Source: Ancylobacter sp. TS-1
GTDB lineage: Bacteria; Pseudomonadota; Alphaproteobacteria; Rhizobiales; Xanthobacteraceae
Direction: 5' to 3'
NCBI RefSeq assembly: GCF_009223885.1
Contig: NZ_CP045144.1
Location: forward strand, 2,654,001 to 2,718,000
Length of the DNA stretch: 64,000 nucleotides
Both the position numbers and the translations under genes were made by a program. Below, one piece after another: positions 56,661-64,000 of the stretch. The notes under the pieces were generated by a model that saw only the letters and a list, made by a program, of their open reading frames with translations, made no database searches and was not told the DNA's origin. The stretch's first letter is position 1. Each line of letters opens with the position of its first letter.

Positions 56661-58235
56661 ATGGTGAGATGCGTGACGGGTCCGGAAACGACCGCGCAGC
56701 GGCAGTTACAGCGCACGCTCTACCTCATCAACCCGCGCGAGCAGACCGCCGGATATTACGGCCTCGACGTCATCGAATCCTGGGCCGGGGTGCGCGGCGT
56801 CACCAATCTCGTCGATCTCACCACGCCGACGGTGGCGGCGCTGGTGCCCGAGGGCTGGCAGGTCGAGATCTGCGACGAGCGCATCCAGCCGGTCGATTTC
56901 GACCACAGGGCCGCCGTCGTCGGCCTCACCGGCAAGGTGTCCCAGCGCAGCCGGATGATCGAACTGGCGGGCGAGTTCCGCCGGCGCGGCAAGCTGGTTG
57001 TGGCCGGCGGGCCCTATGTCTCGCTCAACCCGTCCGATCTCGCCGCCCATGCCGACATCGTGGTGGAGGGCGAGATCGAGGAGATCGCCGGCGGCCTGTT
57101 CGACGACATCGCCGCCGGCACCTGGCGCGCCAGCTACACCGGCACGCGGCCCGACCTGACGCTCAGCCCGCCGCCGCGCTGGGACCTCTACCCGCTGCGC
57201 GGCGGGCTGGCGGCGCAGGTGCAGACCTCGCGCGGCTGCCCCTTCGAGTGCGAGTTCTGCGACGTCATCCAGTATCTCGGCCGCAAGCAGCGCTGGAAGG
57301 AGCCGGTGCAGGTCGTCGAGGAGCTGGAGATGCTCTACGCGGCGGGCTTCCGCGACATCCTGCTGGCCGACGACAACCTCACCGTGATGCGCAGACGGGC
57401 GCGCGCCCTGCTCGAGGCGATCCGCGAATGGAACGACCGCCGGCCCGGCGAGCGCGTGCGCTTCTCGAGCCAGCTCTCGGTCGACATCGCCCGCGACCGG
57501 CCCATGCTGGACCTTGCCGCCGCCGCCGGGCTGCGCATGGTCTTCGTGGGTGTGGAGACGCCCAACGAGGCGAGCCTGGCGGAGACGATGAAGCGCCAGA
57601 ACCTGCATGTCGATCTCGTCGAGGAGGTCACGAAGATCGTCAATGCCGGCATCATGGTGGTGAGCGGCATGATGGTGGGCTTCGACAATGACGACGAGGG
57701 CATCTTCGAGCGCCAGCTCGACTTCGCCGCGCGCCTGCCGGTCCCGCTCATCACGCCGAGCCTGCTGGTCGCGCCGCACGCGACGCCGCTCTATGCGCGG
57801 CTGGAGAAGGAAGGCCGGCTGGTGGAGGGCGCTCTCGACTATATCGGGGCGGGCAACATGTTCCGCACCAACATCGTGCCACGGCAGATGAGCCGGGAGA
57901 CGCTGGAGGACGGCGCCCGCCGGCTCCTGCTCCATCTCTACCGCCCGGCGGTCGTCCTCGACCGCCTCCGCCGCTTCGTCGAGAACTCGCCGACGCGGCC
58001 GGAGCCACGCCCGCGCCCATTCTTCGCCGGTCCGGTGGAGAACGCGCTGGCCCGGGGATTGATGCGGCTGGGCGATCGCGACGAGCCGGCTCTGCTCGGC
58101 TACCTGCACGAGACGACGGCCCGGCGCCCGGAAATGCGGGCGCAGCTACAGTATTTCTTCCTGCAGTACTGCCAGACCCGCCACAATATCGAGCAGCTGA
58201 AGCGGCAGGCGCCTGTATCGCCCGCGATGGCATGA
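56661..58235 (+). CDS. B12-binding-domain radical SAM protein (DUF4070 type)
   Basis: A 524-residue enzyme. Residues 15-165 are a cobalamin-binding-like Rossmann domain (GLTGKVSQRSRMIELAGEFRRRGKLVVAGGPYVSL). The radical-SAM core has the CxxxCxxC cluster in RGCPFECEFCDVIQYLGR, GFRDILLADDN and FVGVETPNEASL. The C-terminal part corresponds to DUF4070. Known relatives methylate or rearrange lipids and natural products; the substrate here is unknown. Start taken at ATG 56661; no good ribosome-binding site decides between it and 56607 or 56541. Divergent from the outer-membrane gene. Confidence 0.88.
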   Translation: MVRCVTGPETTAQRQLQRTLYLINPREQTAGYYGLDVIESWAGVRGVTNLVDLTTPTVAALVPEGWQVEICDERIQPVDFDHRAAVVGLTGKVSQRSRMIELAGEFRRRGKLVVAGGPYVSLNPSDLAAHADIVVEGEIEEIAGGLFDDIAAGTWRASYTGTRPDLTLSPPPRWDLYPLRGGLAAQVQTSRGCPFECEFCDVIQYLGRKQRWKEPVQVVEELEMLYAAGFRDILLADDNLTVMRRRARALLEAIREWNDRRPGERVRFSSQLSVDIARDRPMLDLAAAAGLRMVFVGVETPNEASLAETMKRQNLHVDLVEEVTKIVNAGIMVVSGMMVGFDNDDEGIFERQLDFAARLPVPLITPSLLVAPHATPLYARLEKEGRLVEGALDYIGAGNMFRTNIVPRQMSRETLEDGARRLLLHLYRPAVVLDRLRRFVENSPTRPEPRPRPFFAGPVENALARGLMRLGDRDEPALLGYLHETTARRPEMRAQLQYFFLQYCQTRHNIEQLKRQAPVSPAMA

Positions 58236-58272
58236 ACGCCCGGCAGCCGGTTCCCGGCGCGTAAAGGGCGGA

Positions 58273-58348
58273 TGGTGCCGCTTGTCAGACTCGAACTGAC
58301 GACCTCCGCATTACGAATGCGATGCTCTACCAACTGAGCTAAAGCGGC
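58273..58348 (-). tRNA. tRNA-Thr (anticodon CGT)
   Basis: A 76-nt tRNA with encoded CCA. Acceptor GCCGCTT pairs with AAGCGGC, D-arm GCTCAGTTGGTAGAGC, anticodon loop TTCGTAA (CGT at 34-36) and T-arm GTCAGTTCGAGTCTGAC are all complete. It reads ACG codons. Confidence 0.95.
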
Positions 58349-58447
58349 ACGCGCGGCTCTGATAGCCGCGAAGGCCCTTCATTTCAAGCGCCGCCATGCA
58401 GGCGACCGCGCCGGGGGTATCCAGGGAGCGGCGCTGCCCGCCGCCCG

Positions 58448-59425
58448 TCAGCCCCAGGGACCGCGCCGCGAGGCGCCGGAACCCGCGCCCGAGCGGCCCC
58501 ACACATTGCTGGAAGGACGCGCCGCCGGGCCGCGATCGGCACCGCCCCAGGCACCGGCGGAAGCCGCCGCGCCGGTCACGCCCATTTCCTGCGCCAGCGC
58601 CTGCAACGCGGCGATGCGGTTCTCGGTCGCCGGATGGGTGGAGAACAGGCTGTCCATCCGCTCGCCGGACAGCGGATTGATGATGAACATGTGCGCCGTC
58701 GCCGGGTTGTGCTCGGCCGGCATGTTCGGGATGGCATGCGCCGCATTGGCGATCTTCGCCAGCGCGGAGGCGAGCCAGAGCGGCTGGCCGCAAATCTGCG
58801 CGCCGGTGCGGTCGGCGACATATTCGCGCGAGCGCGAGACCGCCATCTGCACCACCATGGCGGCCAGCGGGGCAAGGATCATCATGGCGATGGTGCCGAC
58901 GACGCCGAACGGGTTGTTGTTGTTGCGCCCGCCGCCGAAGAACATGGCGAAGTTGGCCAGCATGGAGATGGCGCCCGCCAGCGTCGCGGTGATGGTCATG
59001 GTCAGCGTGTCGTAATGCTTGATGTGCGCCAGCTCGTGCGCCATCACGCCGGCCACCTCCTCGCGCGAGAGCGAATTGAGCAGGCCGGTGGTCGCCGCCA
59101 CCGCCGCGTTCTCAGGGTTGCGGCCGGTGGCGAAGGCGTTGGGCTGGGGATTCTCGATGATGTAGACGCGCGGCATGGGAAGCTCGGCACGCGCGGCCAG
59201 CGCCTCCACCATGGTGTAGAAATCCGGCGCGCTGGCACGGTCGACCTCGCGGGCGCCGTACATGGACAGCACCATACGGTCGGAATTCCAGTAGCTGAAC
59301 ACGTTCATGCCGGCGGCGACGAGCAGGGCCATCATCATGCCGGTCTGGCCACCCAGCAGGAAGCCGACGCCCATGAACAGCGCGGTCATGCCGGCCAGCA
59401 GGATGGCCGTGCGGAAATAGTTCAT
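58448..59425 (-). CDS. htpX: Membrane zinc metalloprotease HtpX (M48B)
   Basis: A 325-residue inner-membrane protease for membrane-protein quality control. Two N-terminal helices (about 5-45), zinc motif HELAH ([12 protein letters not shown] at about 128), two more helices (about 145-200) and the third ligand Glu in [15 protein letters not shown] are present in the HtpX order, and the start [21 protein letters not shown] is typical. The C-terminal 40 residues are a Gly/Ala/Arg-rich tail common in alphaproteobacterial HtpX. Divergent from the SdhAF4-like gene. Confidence 0.95.
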   Translation of the reverse strand: MNYFRTAILLAGMTALFMGVGFLLGGQTGMMMALLVAAGMNVFSYWNSDRMVLSMYGAREVDRASAPDFYTMVEALAARAELPMPRVYIIENPQPNAFATGRNPENAAVAATTGLLNSLSREEVAGVMAHELAHIKHYDTLTMTITATLAGAISMLANFAMFFGGGRNNNNPFGVVGTIAMMILAPLAAMVVQMAVSRSREYVADRTGAQICGQPLWLASALAKIANAAHAIPNMPAEHNPATAHMFIINPLSGERMDSLFSTHPATENRIAALQALAQEMGVTGAAASAGAWGGADRGPAARPSSNVWGRSGAGSGASRRGPWG

Positions 59426-59590
59426 CGTTCCCTCGTGCGGCCGCCCGATGCGGCCGATGTCACCTTACGAAATGGGAAGCGGGTGCGGGTGCTTCAAGTT
59501 CGCCGCGCCAGACCTCGCGCCGCACGTCGCCCTCCTGCCCGGCGGCGCGCGACCTTGACGGGCAAGGCCGCGCGGTGGTTCCAATGGAGC

Positions 59591-59839
59591 ATGAGCCAGA
59601 CTGATCGCACCGCACCGACACTTCACCTCACTGGCCTCACTGGCCCGTCCGGGCAGGCTGATTCGCCCGCCCCGCGCCGGCCGCTTTCCCCCGCCGCCGA
59701 GCGGGCGCTGGCCGAGGCCGCCGCCCGTCGCGCCGCCGCCGCGCCAGTGGCCGGGCCGACAGAGATCGACGGCCGCGACGGCCCCGAGCCGGTGCGCTAC
59801 GGCGACTGGGAAGTGAAGGGCATCGCCACGGATTTCTGA
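59591..59839 (+). CDS. SdhAF4-like succinate dehydrogenase assembly factor (DUF1674)
   Basis: An 82-residue protein ending in PEPVRYGDWEVKGIATDF, the DUF1674 signature of the family that includes mitochondrial SDHAF4, which helps mature the flavinated SdhA subunit. The N-terminal 50 residues are Ala/Pro-rich and probably disordered. The frame is open far upstream; ATG 59591 gives a normal family length but its ribosome-binding site (GGAG) is very close. It is the only gene between htpX and the convergent arfB. Confidence 0.85.
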   Translation: MSQTDRTAPTLHLTGLTGPSGQADSPAPRRPLSPAAERALAEAAARRAAAAPVAGPTEIDGRDGPEPVRYGDWEVKGIATDF

Positions 59840-59873
59840 AGGACCGTCGAGGCAACGCGTCTTCGCGGCTACC

Positions 59874-59998
59874 GTCATCCCGGACGGCCGCAGGCCGATC
59901 CGGGATCGCATGCTGGAAAGGATCGTTTCGGAACCGAATCGTCGTCCCGGAATCGGTACGCGATCCCGGCTCTGCGGCTTCGCCTCGGCCGGGATGAC
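59874..59998. repeat. Intergenic palindromic repeat element (RPE/RIME-like)
   Basis: A 125-bp element bounded by GTCATCCCGG (59874-59883) and its exact inverse CCGGGATGAC (59989-59998), with internal copies of GATCCGGGATCGC/CGATCCCGG and GCGGCTTCGCCTCGGCCGG. This is the look of dispersed intergenic repeats in Hyphomicrobiales. It lies between convergent genes, where it could also fold as a transcription barrier. Copy number elsewhere cannot be seen from this window. Confidence 0.7.
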
Positions 59999-60003
59999 GT
60001 GTG

Positions 60004-60438
60004 TCAGTCCTCGCCCCCGCCACCGCCCGGCGTGTCGCGCCGCATCGCCTTGACGCCGGAACGCTTGGCCTTGCCTTCCAGCCGGCGCAGCTTGGAGCCG
60101 AGCGTCGGGCGGGTCGGCCGGCGGATGACCGGCGCGACCGATGCCTCGCGCACCATCTCGACCAGCCGGGCGAGCGCGTCGGCGCGGTTCTGCTCCTGCG
60201 TGCGGTAGCGCTGCGCCACCAGCACGATGACGCCCTCCTTGGTCAGCCGGCGGCCGGCGATGCGCTCCAGCCGGGCCTTGACGGCATCGGGCAGCGTCTT
60301 CGAGCCGCGCACGTCGAAGCGCAGCTGAACCGCGCTCGACACCTTGTTGACGTTCTGCCCGCCGGGACCGGAAGCGCGCACGAAGGTCTCGGCGATCTCG
60401 TCCTCGTCGAGCCAGAGGCGCGGCGTGACCGGGATCAT
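60004..60438 (-). CDS. arfB: Alternative ribosome-rescue factor / peptidyl-tRNA hydrolase ArfB
   Basis: A 144-residue RF-1-like protein releasing peptides from stalled ribosomes. The GGQ motif (VRASGPGGQNVNKVSSAVQLRFD) is at residue 26-28 and the C-terminal tail is rich in Arg/Lys (GSKLRRLEGKAKRSGVKAMRR), as needed to enter the empty mRNA channel. ATG 60438 gives the usual length (YaeJ is 140 aa). It is 26 bp past the start side of the cNMP-binding gene's end, so probably co-transcribed with it and cenR. Confidence 0.93.
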   Translation of the reverse strand: MIPVTPRLWLDEDEIAETFVRASGPGGQNVNKVSSAVQLRFDVRGSKTLPDAVKARLERIAGRRLTKEGVIVLVAQRYRTQEQNRADALARLVEMVREASVAPVIRRPTRPTLGSKLRRLEGKAKRSGVKAMRRDTPGGGGGED

Positions 60439-60463
60439 GGCCGGGGGATCGCGAAGGGCCCGG

Positions 60464-60952
60464 TCATGGCAGCAGCGGCCCGCCATCGATGGCGTCGAGA
60501 CGCTGACGCACCCGGTCGAGCTCGACCAGCGTCGCCGAAATCTGCGCGCTCAGCTCGTGCGTCAGCCGCCGCGCCGCGTCGGGATAGCTCTCGAGCGTGC
60601 GCAGAAAGACATTGCGCGGGATGCGCAGCACTTCGGAGGCGGTCAGCGCGGTGGCGTTGGCCGGGCGGCGCGTGTCGGTGAGCAGTGCCATCTCGCCGAG
60701 CAACCCCGGCGGCCCCACCCGCGCCGCCTGCCCGGGACGGCGGGCGAGCTGGGGATCGTCGCGGCTGACGGCGAAGGCGCCGTACAGCACCACATAGGCG
60801 CAATCGGCCGCCTCACCCTCGCGGAACAGCGTCTCGCCCTGCCCGACCGTGAAATGCTCCACGCTGATCGCGATGACGCGCAACGCCTCGCGGCCGATCA
60901 GGGCCAGAGTCGGTACGCGCTCCAGAAAGGCGATATCGTCCTCGATGGACAT
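60464..60952 (-). CDS. Cyclic-nucleotide-binding domain protein
   Basis: A 162-residue protein with a cNMP-binding fold (about 15-130): EHFTVGQGETLFREGEAADCAYVVLYGAFAV and the phosphate cassette region LLGEMALLTDTRRPANATALTASEVLRI. There is no DNA-binding domain, so it is an effector module and not a Crp-like regulator; a C-terminal coiled coil (about 135-158) may mediate partner binding. It follows the CenR-like regulator by 42 bp. In Brucella an equivalent gene lies next to otpR/cenR, which I recall from the literature and have not checked. Confidence 0.88.
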   Translation of the reverse strand: MSIEDDIAFLERVPTLALIGREALRVIAISVEHFTVGQGETLFREGEAADCAYVVLYGAFAVSRDDPQLARRPGQAARVGPPGLLGEMALLTDTRRPANATALTASEVLRIPRNVFLRTLESYPDAARRLTHELSAQISATLVELDRVRQRLDAIDGGPLLP

Positions 60953-60994
60953 TCGGCAGGCGAAACTCCACGGCCGGACGAATCACCGCCCCAC

Positions 60995-61681
60995 TCAGGG
61001 AAGCAATTTGTAGCCCCCGGCCTCGGTGGCAAGGAGATTGGGGTGCGAGGGGTCTTTCTCGATCTTCTGACGCAGGCGATAAATATGCGTCTCAAGGGTA
61101 TGAGTCGTCACGCCTGAATTGTAGCCCCAGACCTCCTGCAGCAGGATTTCCCGCGCCACCGGCTTCTTGCCGGCCCGGTACAGGTACCGAAGTATGGCGG
61201 TTTCCTTTTCCGTCAGCCGGATCTTCGAATTGCGCTCGGTCACCAGCAGCTTGGCGCCGGGCCGGAACGTGTAGGGGCCGATGGTGAACACCGCGTCCTC
61301 GCTCGCCTCGTGCGAGCGCAGCTGGGCGCGGATGCGCGCCAGCAGCACCGCGAAGCGGAACGGCTTGGCCACATAGTCGTTGGCCCCCGCCTCCAGCCCC
61401 ATAATGGTGTCGCTGTCGGTATCGTGGCCGGTCAGCATGATGACCGGCGCCTTGAAGCCGTGCTGGCGCATGACGCGCACGGCCTCGCGGCCGTCCTTGT
61501 CGGGCAGGCCGACATCCATCAGCACCAGATCGACGCGCTGCCCCTCGACCGCCTGGATGGCGGCCTGGGCGGAATCGGCGGCCACCACCTCGAACTCGTC
61601 ATAGAGCGAGAGCTGCTCGACCAGCGCGTCGCGCAGATCCTTGTCGTCGTCGACCACCAAAACTCGCTGAGCGTTCGCCAT
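60995..61681 (-). CDS. cenR: OmpR/PhoB-type response regulator, CenR-like
   Basis: A 228-residue regulator. Receiver at 1-120 with VVDDDKDLR, phospho-acceptor Asp in VLMDVGLPDKDGREA, Thr in MLTGHDTDSD and Lys in VAKPFRF. Winged helix at 130-228 (LTEKETAILRYLYRAGKKPVAREILLQEVWGYNSGVTTHTLETHIYRLRQKIE). The VEQLSLYDEFEVVAADS and GPYTFRPGAKLL segments match CenR/OtpR envelope regulators of Alphaproteobacteria. GGAAGG lies 4 nt before ATG 61681. No histidine kinase is adjacent, as is usual for cenR. Confidence 0.88.
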   Translation of the reverse strand: MANAQRVLVVDDDKDLRDALVEQLSLYDEFEVVAADSAQAAIQAVEGQRVDLVLMDVGLPDKDGREAVRVMRQHGFKAPVIMLTGHDTDSDTIMGLEAGANDYVAKPFRFAVLLARIRAQLRSHEASEDAVFTIGPYTFRPGAKLLVTERNSKIRLTEKETAILRYLYRAGKKPVAREILLQEVWGYNSGVTTHTLETHIYRLRQKIEKDPSHPNLLATEAGGYKLLP

Positions 61682-61862
61682 GTCGCCTTCCCGAAATACG
61701 CCTTCCGCGGGTCCGCTTCCCGAGGCACTTGTCCATGAGATGCCTCGCGTCCACTCTCGCGCGGCGATGGATGGAGCTGCCGTGCGTCCCGGAGTAGGCA
61801 GGCGGAACGCGTTCGGCAAGAGTCGGCGGACCCGGGCGACGAGATAGGAGCCCGTTCGTGAC

Positions 61863-62459
61863 GTGATCGTGAATGGAAAACGCGTGAAGAAGAAGTCCCT
61901 TCACAAAGAAAGGCGAGGGAAATCCCCCGCCGCGCGTACCGCCGTGACCCGTCTGCGGGTGGTTGCGCGGCCGGGAATGCGCCAGCGCGGCTGGCTGATC
62001 GCCGGCACCTGGGCGATGCCGGTGGCGCTGGGACGGGGCGGAATCCGCGCCGACAAGCGCGAGGGCGACGGCGCCACGCCGCGCGGTGTCTGGCATCCGC
62101 GCGAGCTGCGCTACCGTCCCGATCGCGGCCCGCGCCCGTCGACCCTCCTCTCCGTGCGCCGGACCCGGCGCGAGGACGGCTGGTGCGACGATCCGGCGGA
62201 CGGGCGCTACAATCGCCCGGTGCGCCTGCCCTTCCGGCCGTCTCACGAGGAAATGTGGCGCGCCGATGGGCTCTACGACCTCGTCGTCGTGCTCGATCAC
62301 AACACCCGCCCGCGCCGGGCGCGGCGCGGCTCCGCCGTGTTCCTGCATCTGGCACGCCCCGGCTTCGAGCCGACCGCCGGCTGTGTCGCCTTCCGCCGCG
62401 CCGACCTTCGGCGCTTGCTGGCGCGGATCGGCCCGCGCACCACGATCGAGATCGTCTAG
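61863..62459 (+). CDS. L,D-transpeptidase (YkuD domain)
   Basis: A 198-residue protein. The YkuD catalytic motif is FLHLARPGFEPTAGCVAFRRADL: His, then TxGC with the nucleophile Cys. The domain begins after a basic N-terminus (about 1-30) and no signal peptide is evident, so export is unclear; many alphaproteobacterial members annotated as L,D-transpeptidase look like this. They make 3-3 peptidoglycan crosslinks or attach proteins. The start is GTG 61863 or 61869; AGGAG is 12 nt upstream. The stop codon overlaps that of the convergent yggS in a shared CTAG. Confidence 0.8.
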   Translation: MIVNGKRVKKKSLHKERRGKSPAARTAVTRLRVVARPGMRQRGWLIAGTWAMPVALGRGGIRADKREGDGATPRGVWHPRELRYRPDRGPRPSTLLSVRRTRREDGWCDDPADGRYNRPVRLPFRPSHEEMWRADGLYDLVVVLDHNTRPRRARRGSAVFLHLARPGFEPTAGCVAFRRADLRRLLARIGPRTTIEIV

Positions 62460-63154
62460 CGGGTGCCGAAGATGGCGCTGCCGACCCGCACATAGGTCGC
62501 GCCGAGCGCAATGGCGGTCTCGTAGTCCCCGCTCATGCCCATGGAGAGCACGTCGAGCCCGTTGCGCCGCGCGATCTTCGCCAGAAGCGCGAAATGCGGC
62601 GCCGCCGGCTCGTCGGCCGGCGGGATGCACATGAGCCCCTCGATCGCCAGCCCGTGCGTCTGGCGGCAGGACTCGATGAAGGCGTCGGCCTCCTGCGGCA
62701 CCACGCCCGCCTTCTGCGGCTCCTCGCCGGTATTCACCTGCACCAGAAGGCGCGGCGGGCGGCGGGCGGGATCGCGCGCCAGCTCCTTCGCCAGCGCGGC
62801 GGCGAGCGAGGGGCGGTCCAGCGTGTGGATCACGTCGAACAGGTCGAGCGCCTCGCGCAGCTTGTTGGTCTGCAGCGGGCCGATCAGGTGCAGCTCGACA
62901 TCGGGGAAGCGTTCGCGCAGCGCCGGCCATTTGGCCTTCGATTCCTGCACGCGGTTCTCGCCGAACAGCCGCTGCCCGGCCTCGAGGACAGGCAATATGC
63001 TCTCCGGCCCGAAGGTCTTGGATACGGCGACAAGGCGCACCGAGGCGGGATCGCGCCCGGCATCGCCGCAGGCCCGGGCGAGGTTGGCGCGTACCTGCGC
63101 GAGGTTCGCCGCCACCGTGGCGGCAAAGGGAGCGTCAAGGTTCGACACCGTCAT
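62456..63154 (-). CDS. yggS: PLP homeostasis protein YggS/PROSC family
   Basis: A 232-residue PLP-binding TIM-barrel protein. The PLP lysine is in VRLVAVSKTFGPE (about residue 46), followed by FGENRVQESKAKW, HLIGPLQTNK, VNTGEEPQKAG and the C-terminal LSMGMSGDYETAIALGATYVRVGSAIFGTR. It carries and buffers pyridoxal phosphate and influences amino-acid homeostasis. Starts at ATG 63154. Confidence 0.95.
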   Translation of the reverse strand: MTVSNLDAPFAATVAANLAQVRANLARACGDAGRDPASVRLVAVSKTFGPESILPVLEAGQRLFGENRVQESKAKWPALRERFPDVELHLIGPLQTNKLREALDLFDVIHTLDRPSLAAALAKELARDPARRPPRLLVQVNTGEEPQKAGVVPQEADAFIESCRQTHGLAIEGLMCIPPADEPAAPHFALLAKIARRNGLDVLSMGMSGDYETAIALGATYVRVGSAIFGTR

Positions 63155-63323
63155 GTTCTGTCTGGCTCCGATCCGTTCTGGTGGCAGGCGCGGCGCGCGC
63201 CTACCAAGGCTTGCGCGACGCCTGCAAGCGGTTCCGTTTTCACGCCCCGGGCAGGTACATTTCCTTGCGGCAACCTCGCCCTTGTGTCTAGCTGGTCAGC
63301 GCATACGACATTAGAGCCTGATC

Positions 63324-64000
63324 GTGAACGACATCGACACAGGCGAGGGAGGTTCTGCGGATACCTTCGCGGCGCCCCTCCCGAGTCCTCCCGAAAGAAA
63401 GACCGTCAGTCTTCGCGTCCGGCTGCTGGCTATTGCCACGCTGGCGATGGCCCTGATCATTTGCGAAAGGTCCGTCAGCCTCGTCCAGCTGCACTACGAC
63501 AACATCGAGGCGGCGAAGAGCCGGGTGATGCAGATGCTGGACGGCAGCATCACCCACTACGAGGCGGCGATCGACAGCGCGCAGGCTGTCATGCAGACGC
63601 TGATCGTCAGCGGCGCGATCCGCCCGCCACCGCCGTTGGGCCTGCCGGCCGACGCGCAGAGCCCGCCGCCGAGCGATCCCGATCCCGCCCTCACCCCCGA
63701 GCTGCCGGGAGATTGCCACGCCTTTCCGCGCGTGCTGGAGAGCTTTTCGACCATTGAGTCGCTCACCATCGTCGCAACCAACGGCGTCGTGCTCTGCGGT
63801 ACCGCGCCCGGCAGCGCAGGTATCGACCTGTCCGGTCGCGACTATGTACGCATTGCCCTGCGCGGCCTGGAAACCGTCGAGGCGGTCCATCGCAGCTATG
63901 TCACCCATCGACCCACCCTCTACGCCGCCCGTCCGATCACGGCGCCCGGATACAAGGGCGTCACCGGCGTCCTCATCGCCCGGCTGAGCTCGGACGAACT
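63324..64000 (+). CDS. Membrane sensor protein, N-terminal part (dCache-like; 3' end outside window)
   Basis: A frame open from GTG 63324 to the last base, giving 225 visible residues. After a 30-residue cytoplasmic leader comes a membrane helix (about 36-52, VRLLAIATLAMALIICE) and then an extracytoplasmic domain with VSLVQLHYDNIEAAKSRVMQMLDGSI, TIESLTIVATNGVVLCGTAP, GIDLSGRDYVRIALRG and PTLYAARPITAPGYKGVTGVLIARL, the layout of a double-Cache ligand domain. The output (histidine kinase, GGDEF or methyl-accepting) lies past the window. The N-terminus is inferred: an ATG is not present near the start. Confidence 0.75.
   Translation, partial: MNDIDTGEGGSADTFAAPLPSPPERKTVSLRVRLLAIATLAMALIICERSVSLVQLHYDNIEAAKSRVMQMLDGSITHYEAAIDSAQAVMQTLIVSGAIRPPPPLGLPADAQSPPPSDPDPALTPELPGDCHAFPRVLESFSTIESLTIVATNGVVLCGTAPGSAGIDLSGRDYVRIALRGLETVEAVHRSYVTHRPTLYAARPITAPGYKGVTGVLIARLSSDE

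Overview
The window is a high-GC (roughly two-thirds G+C), gene-dense chromosomal segment of an alphaproteobacterium, most likely a member of Hyphomicrobiales near Xanthobacteraceae (Ancylobacter/Starkeya-like). This rests on the FixLJ-style two-component genes, a CenR-type regulator followed by a cyclic-nucleotide-binding protein, an SdhAF4/DUF1674 protein, GTG starts and many sigma-54 promoters; the genus is an inference. There is no insertion sequence, phage, CRISPR array or rRNA. || Layout. 1-9.8 kb: end of a cytochrome b561, an AraC regulator divergent from an EmrAB-type efflux pair, a PAS histidine kinase with a FixJ-like regulator and a lone receiver protein, a small membrane protein and a secreted lipase. 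9.8-15.7 kb: TetR regulator and alpha/beta hydrolase, then manB/manC and a glycosyltransferase (exopolysaccharide sugar supply). 15.7-20.5 kb: a solo allophanate hydrolase with a divergent LysR regulator, and a GlxA-type AraC regulator divergent from an SDR. || 20.5-50.8 kb is the striking part: a catabolic island with a flavin reductase, an aldehyde dehydrogenase, an MFS carrier, three GMC oxidoreductases, two luciferase-like FMN monooxygenases, a RidA protein, three amine/amino-acid-oxidase-like flavoproteins, an aldonolactone-oxidase-like flavoprotein, two complete PotABCD-type ABC importers and two AcoR-like sigma-54 activators. Five strong -24/-12 promoters precede its operons (21284, 26125, 30316, 41833, 46808). 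A recurring palindrome, TGTCTC-N6-GAGACA, lies upstream of four of them (21123, 30212, 41752, and two copies at 46581 and 46670) and as a pair at 38660/38682. The operon at 26199 has only degenerate half-sites. The genes form two paralogous modules, each with monooxygenase + GMC + DadA-like oxidase + importer + activator. The picture is a dedicated sigma-54 regulon for taking up and oxidatively dismantling one or two related, probably nitrogen-containing, small molecules. The substrate cannot be read from the sequence. || 50.8-64 kb: a MocR regulator with a divergent EamA carrier that runs antisense through a tRNA-Leu gene, small secreted proteins, an acyltransferase-like protein, an outer-membrane barrel, a B12/radical-SAM enzyme, tRNA-Thr, htpX, SdhAF4, arfB, a cNMP-binding protein, cenR, an L,D-transpeptidase, the PLP-homeostasis protein YggS, and the start of a membrane sensor cut by the window end.
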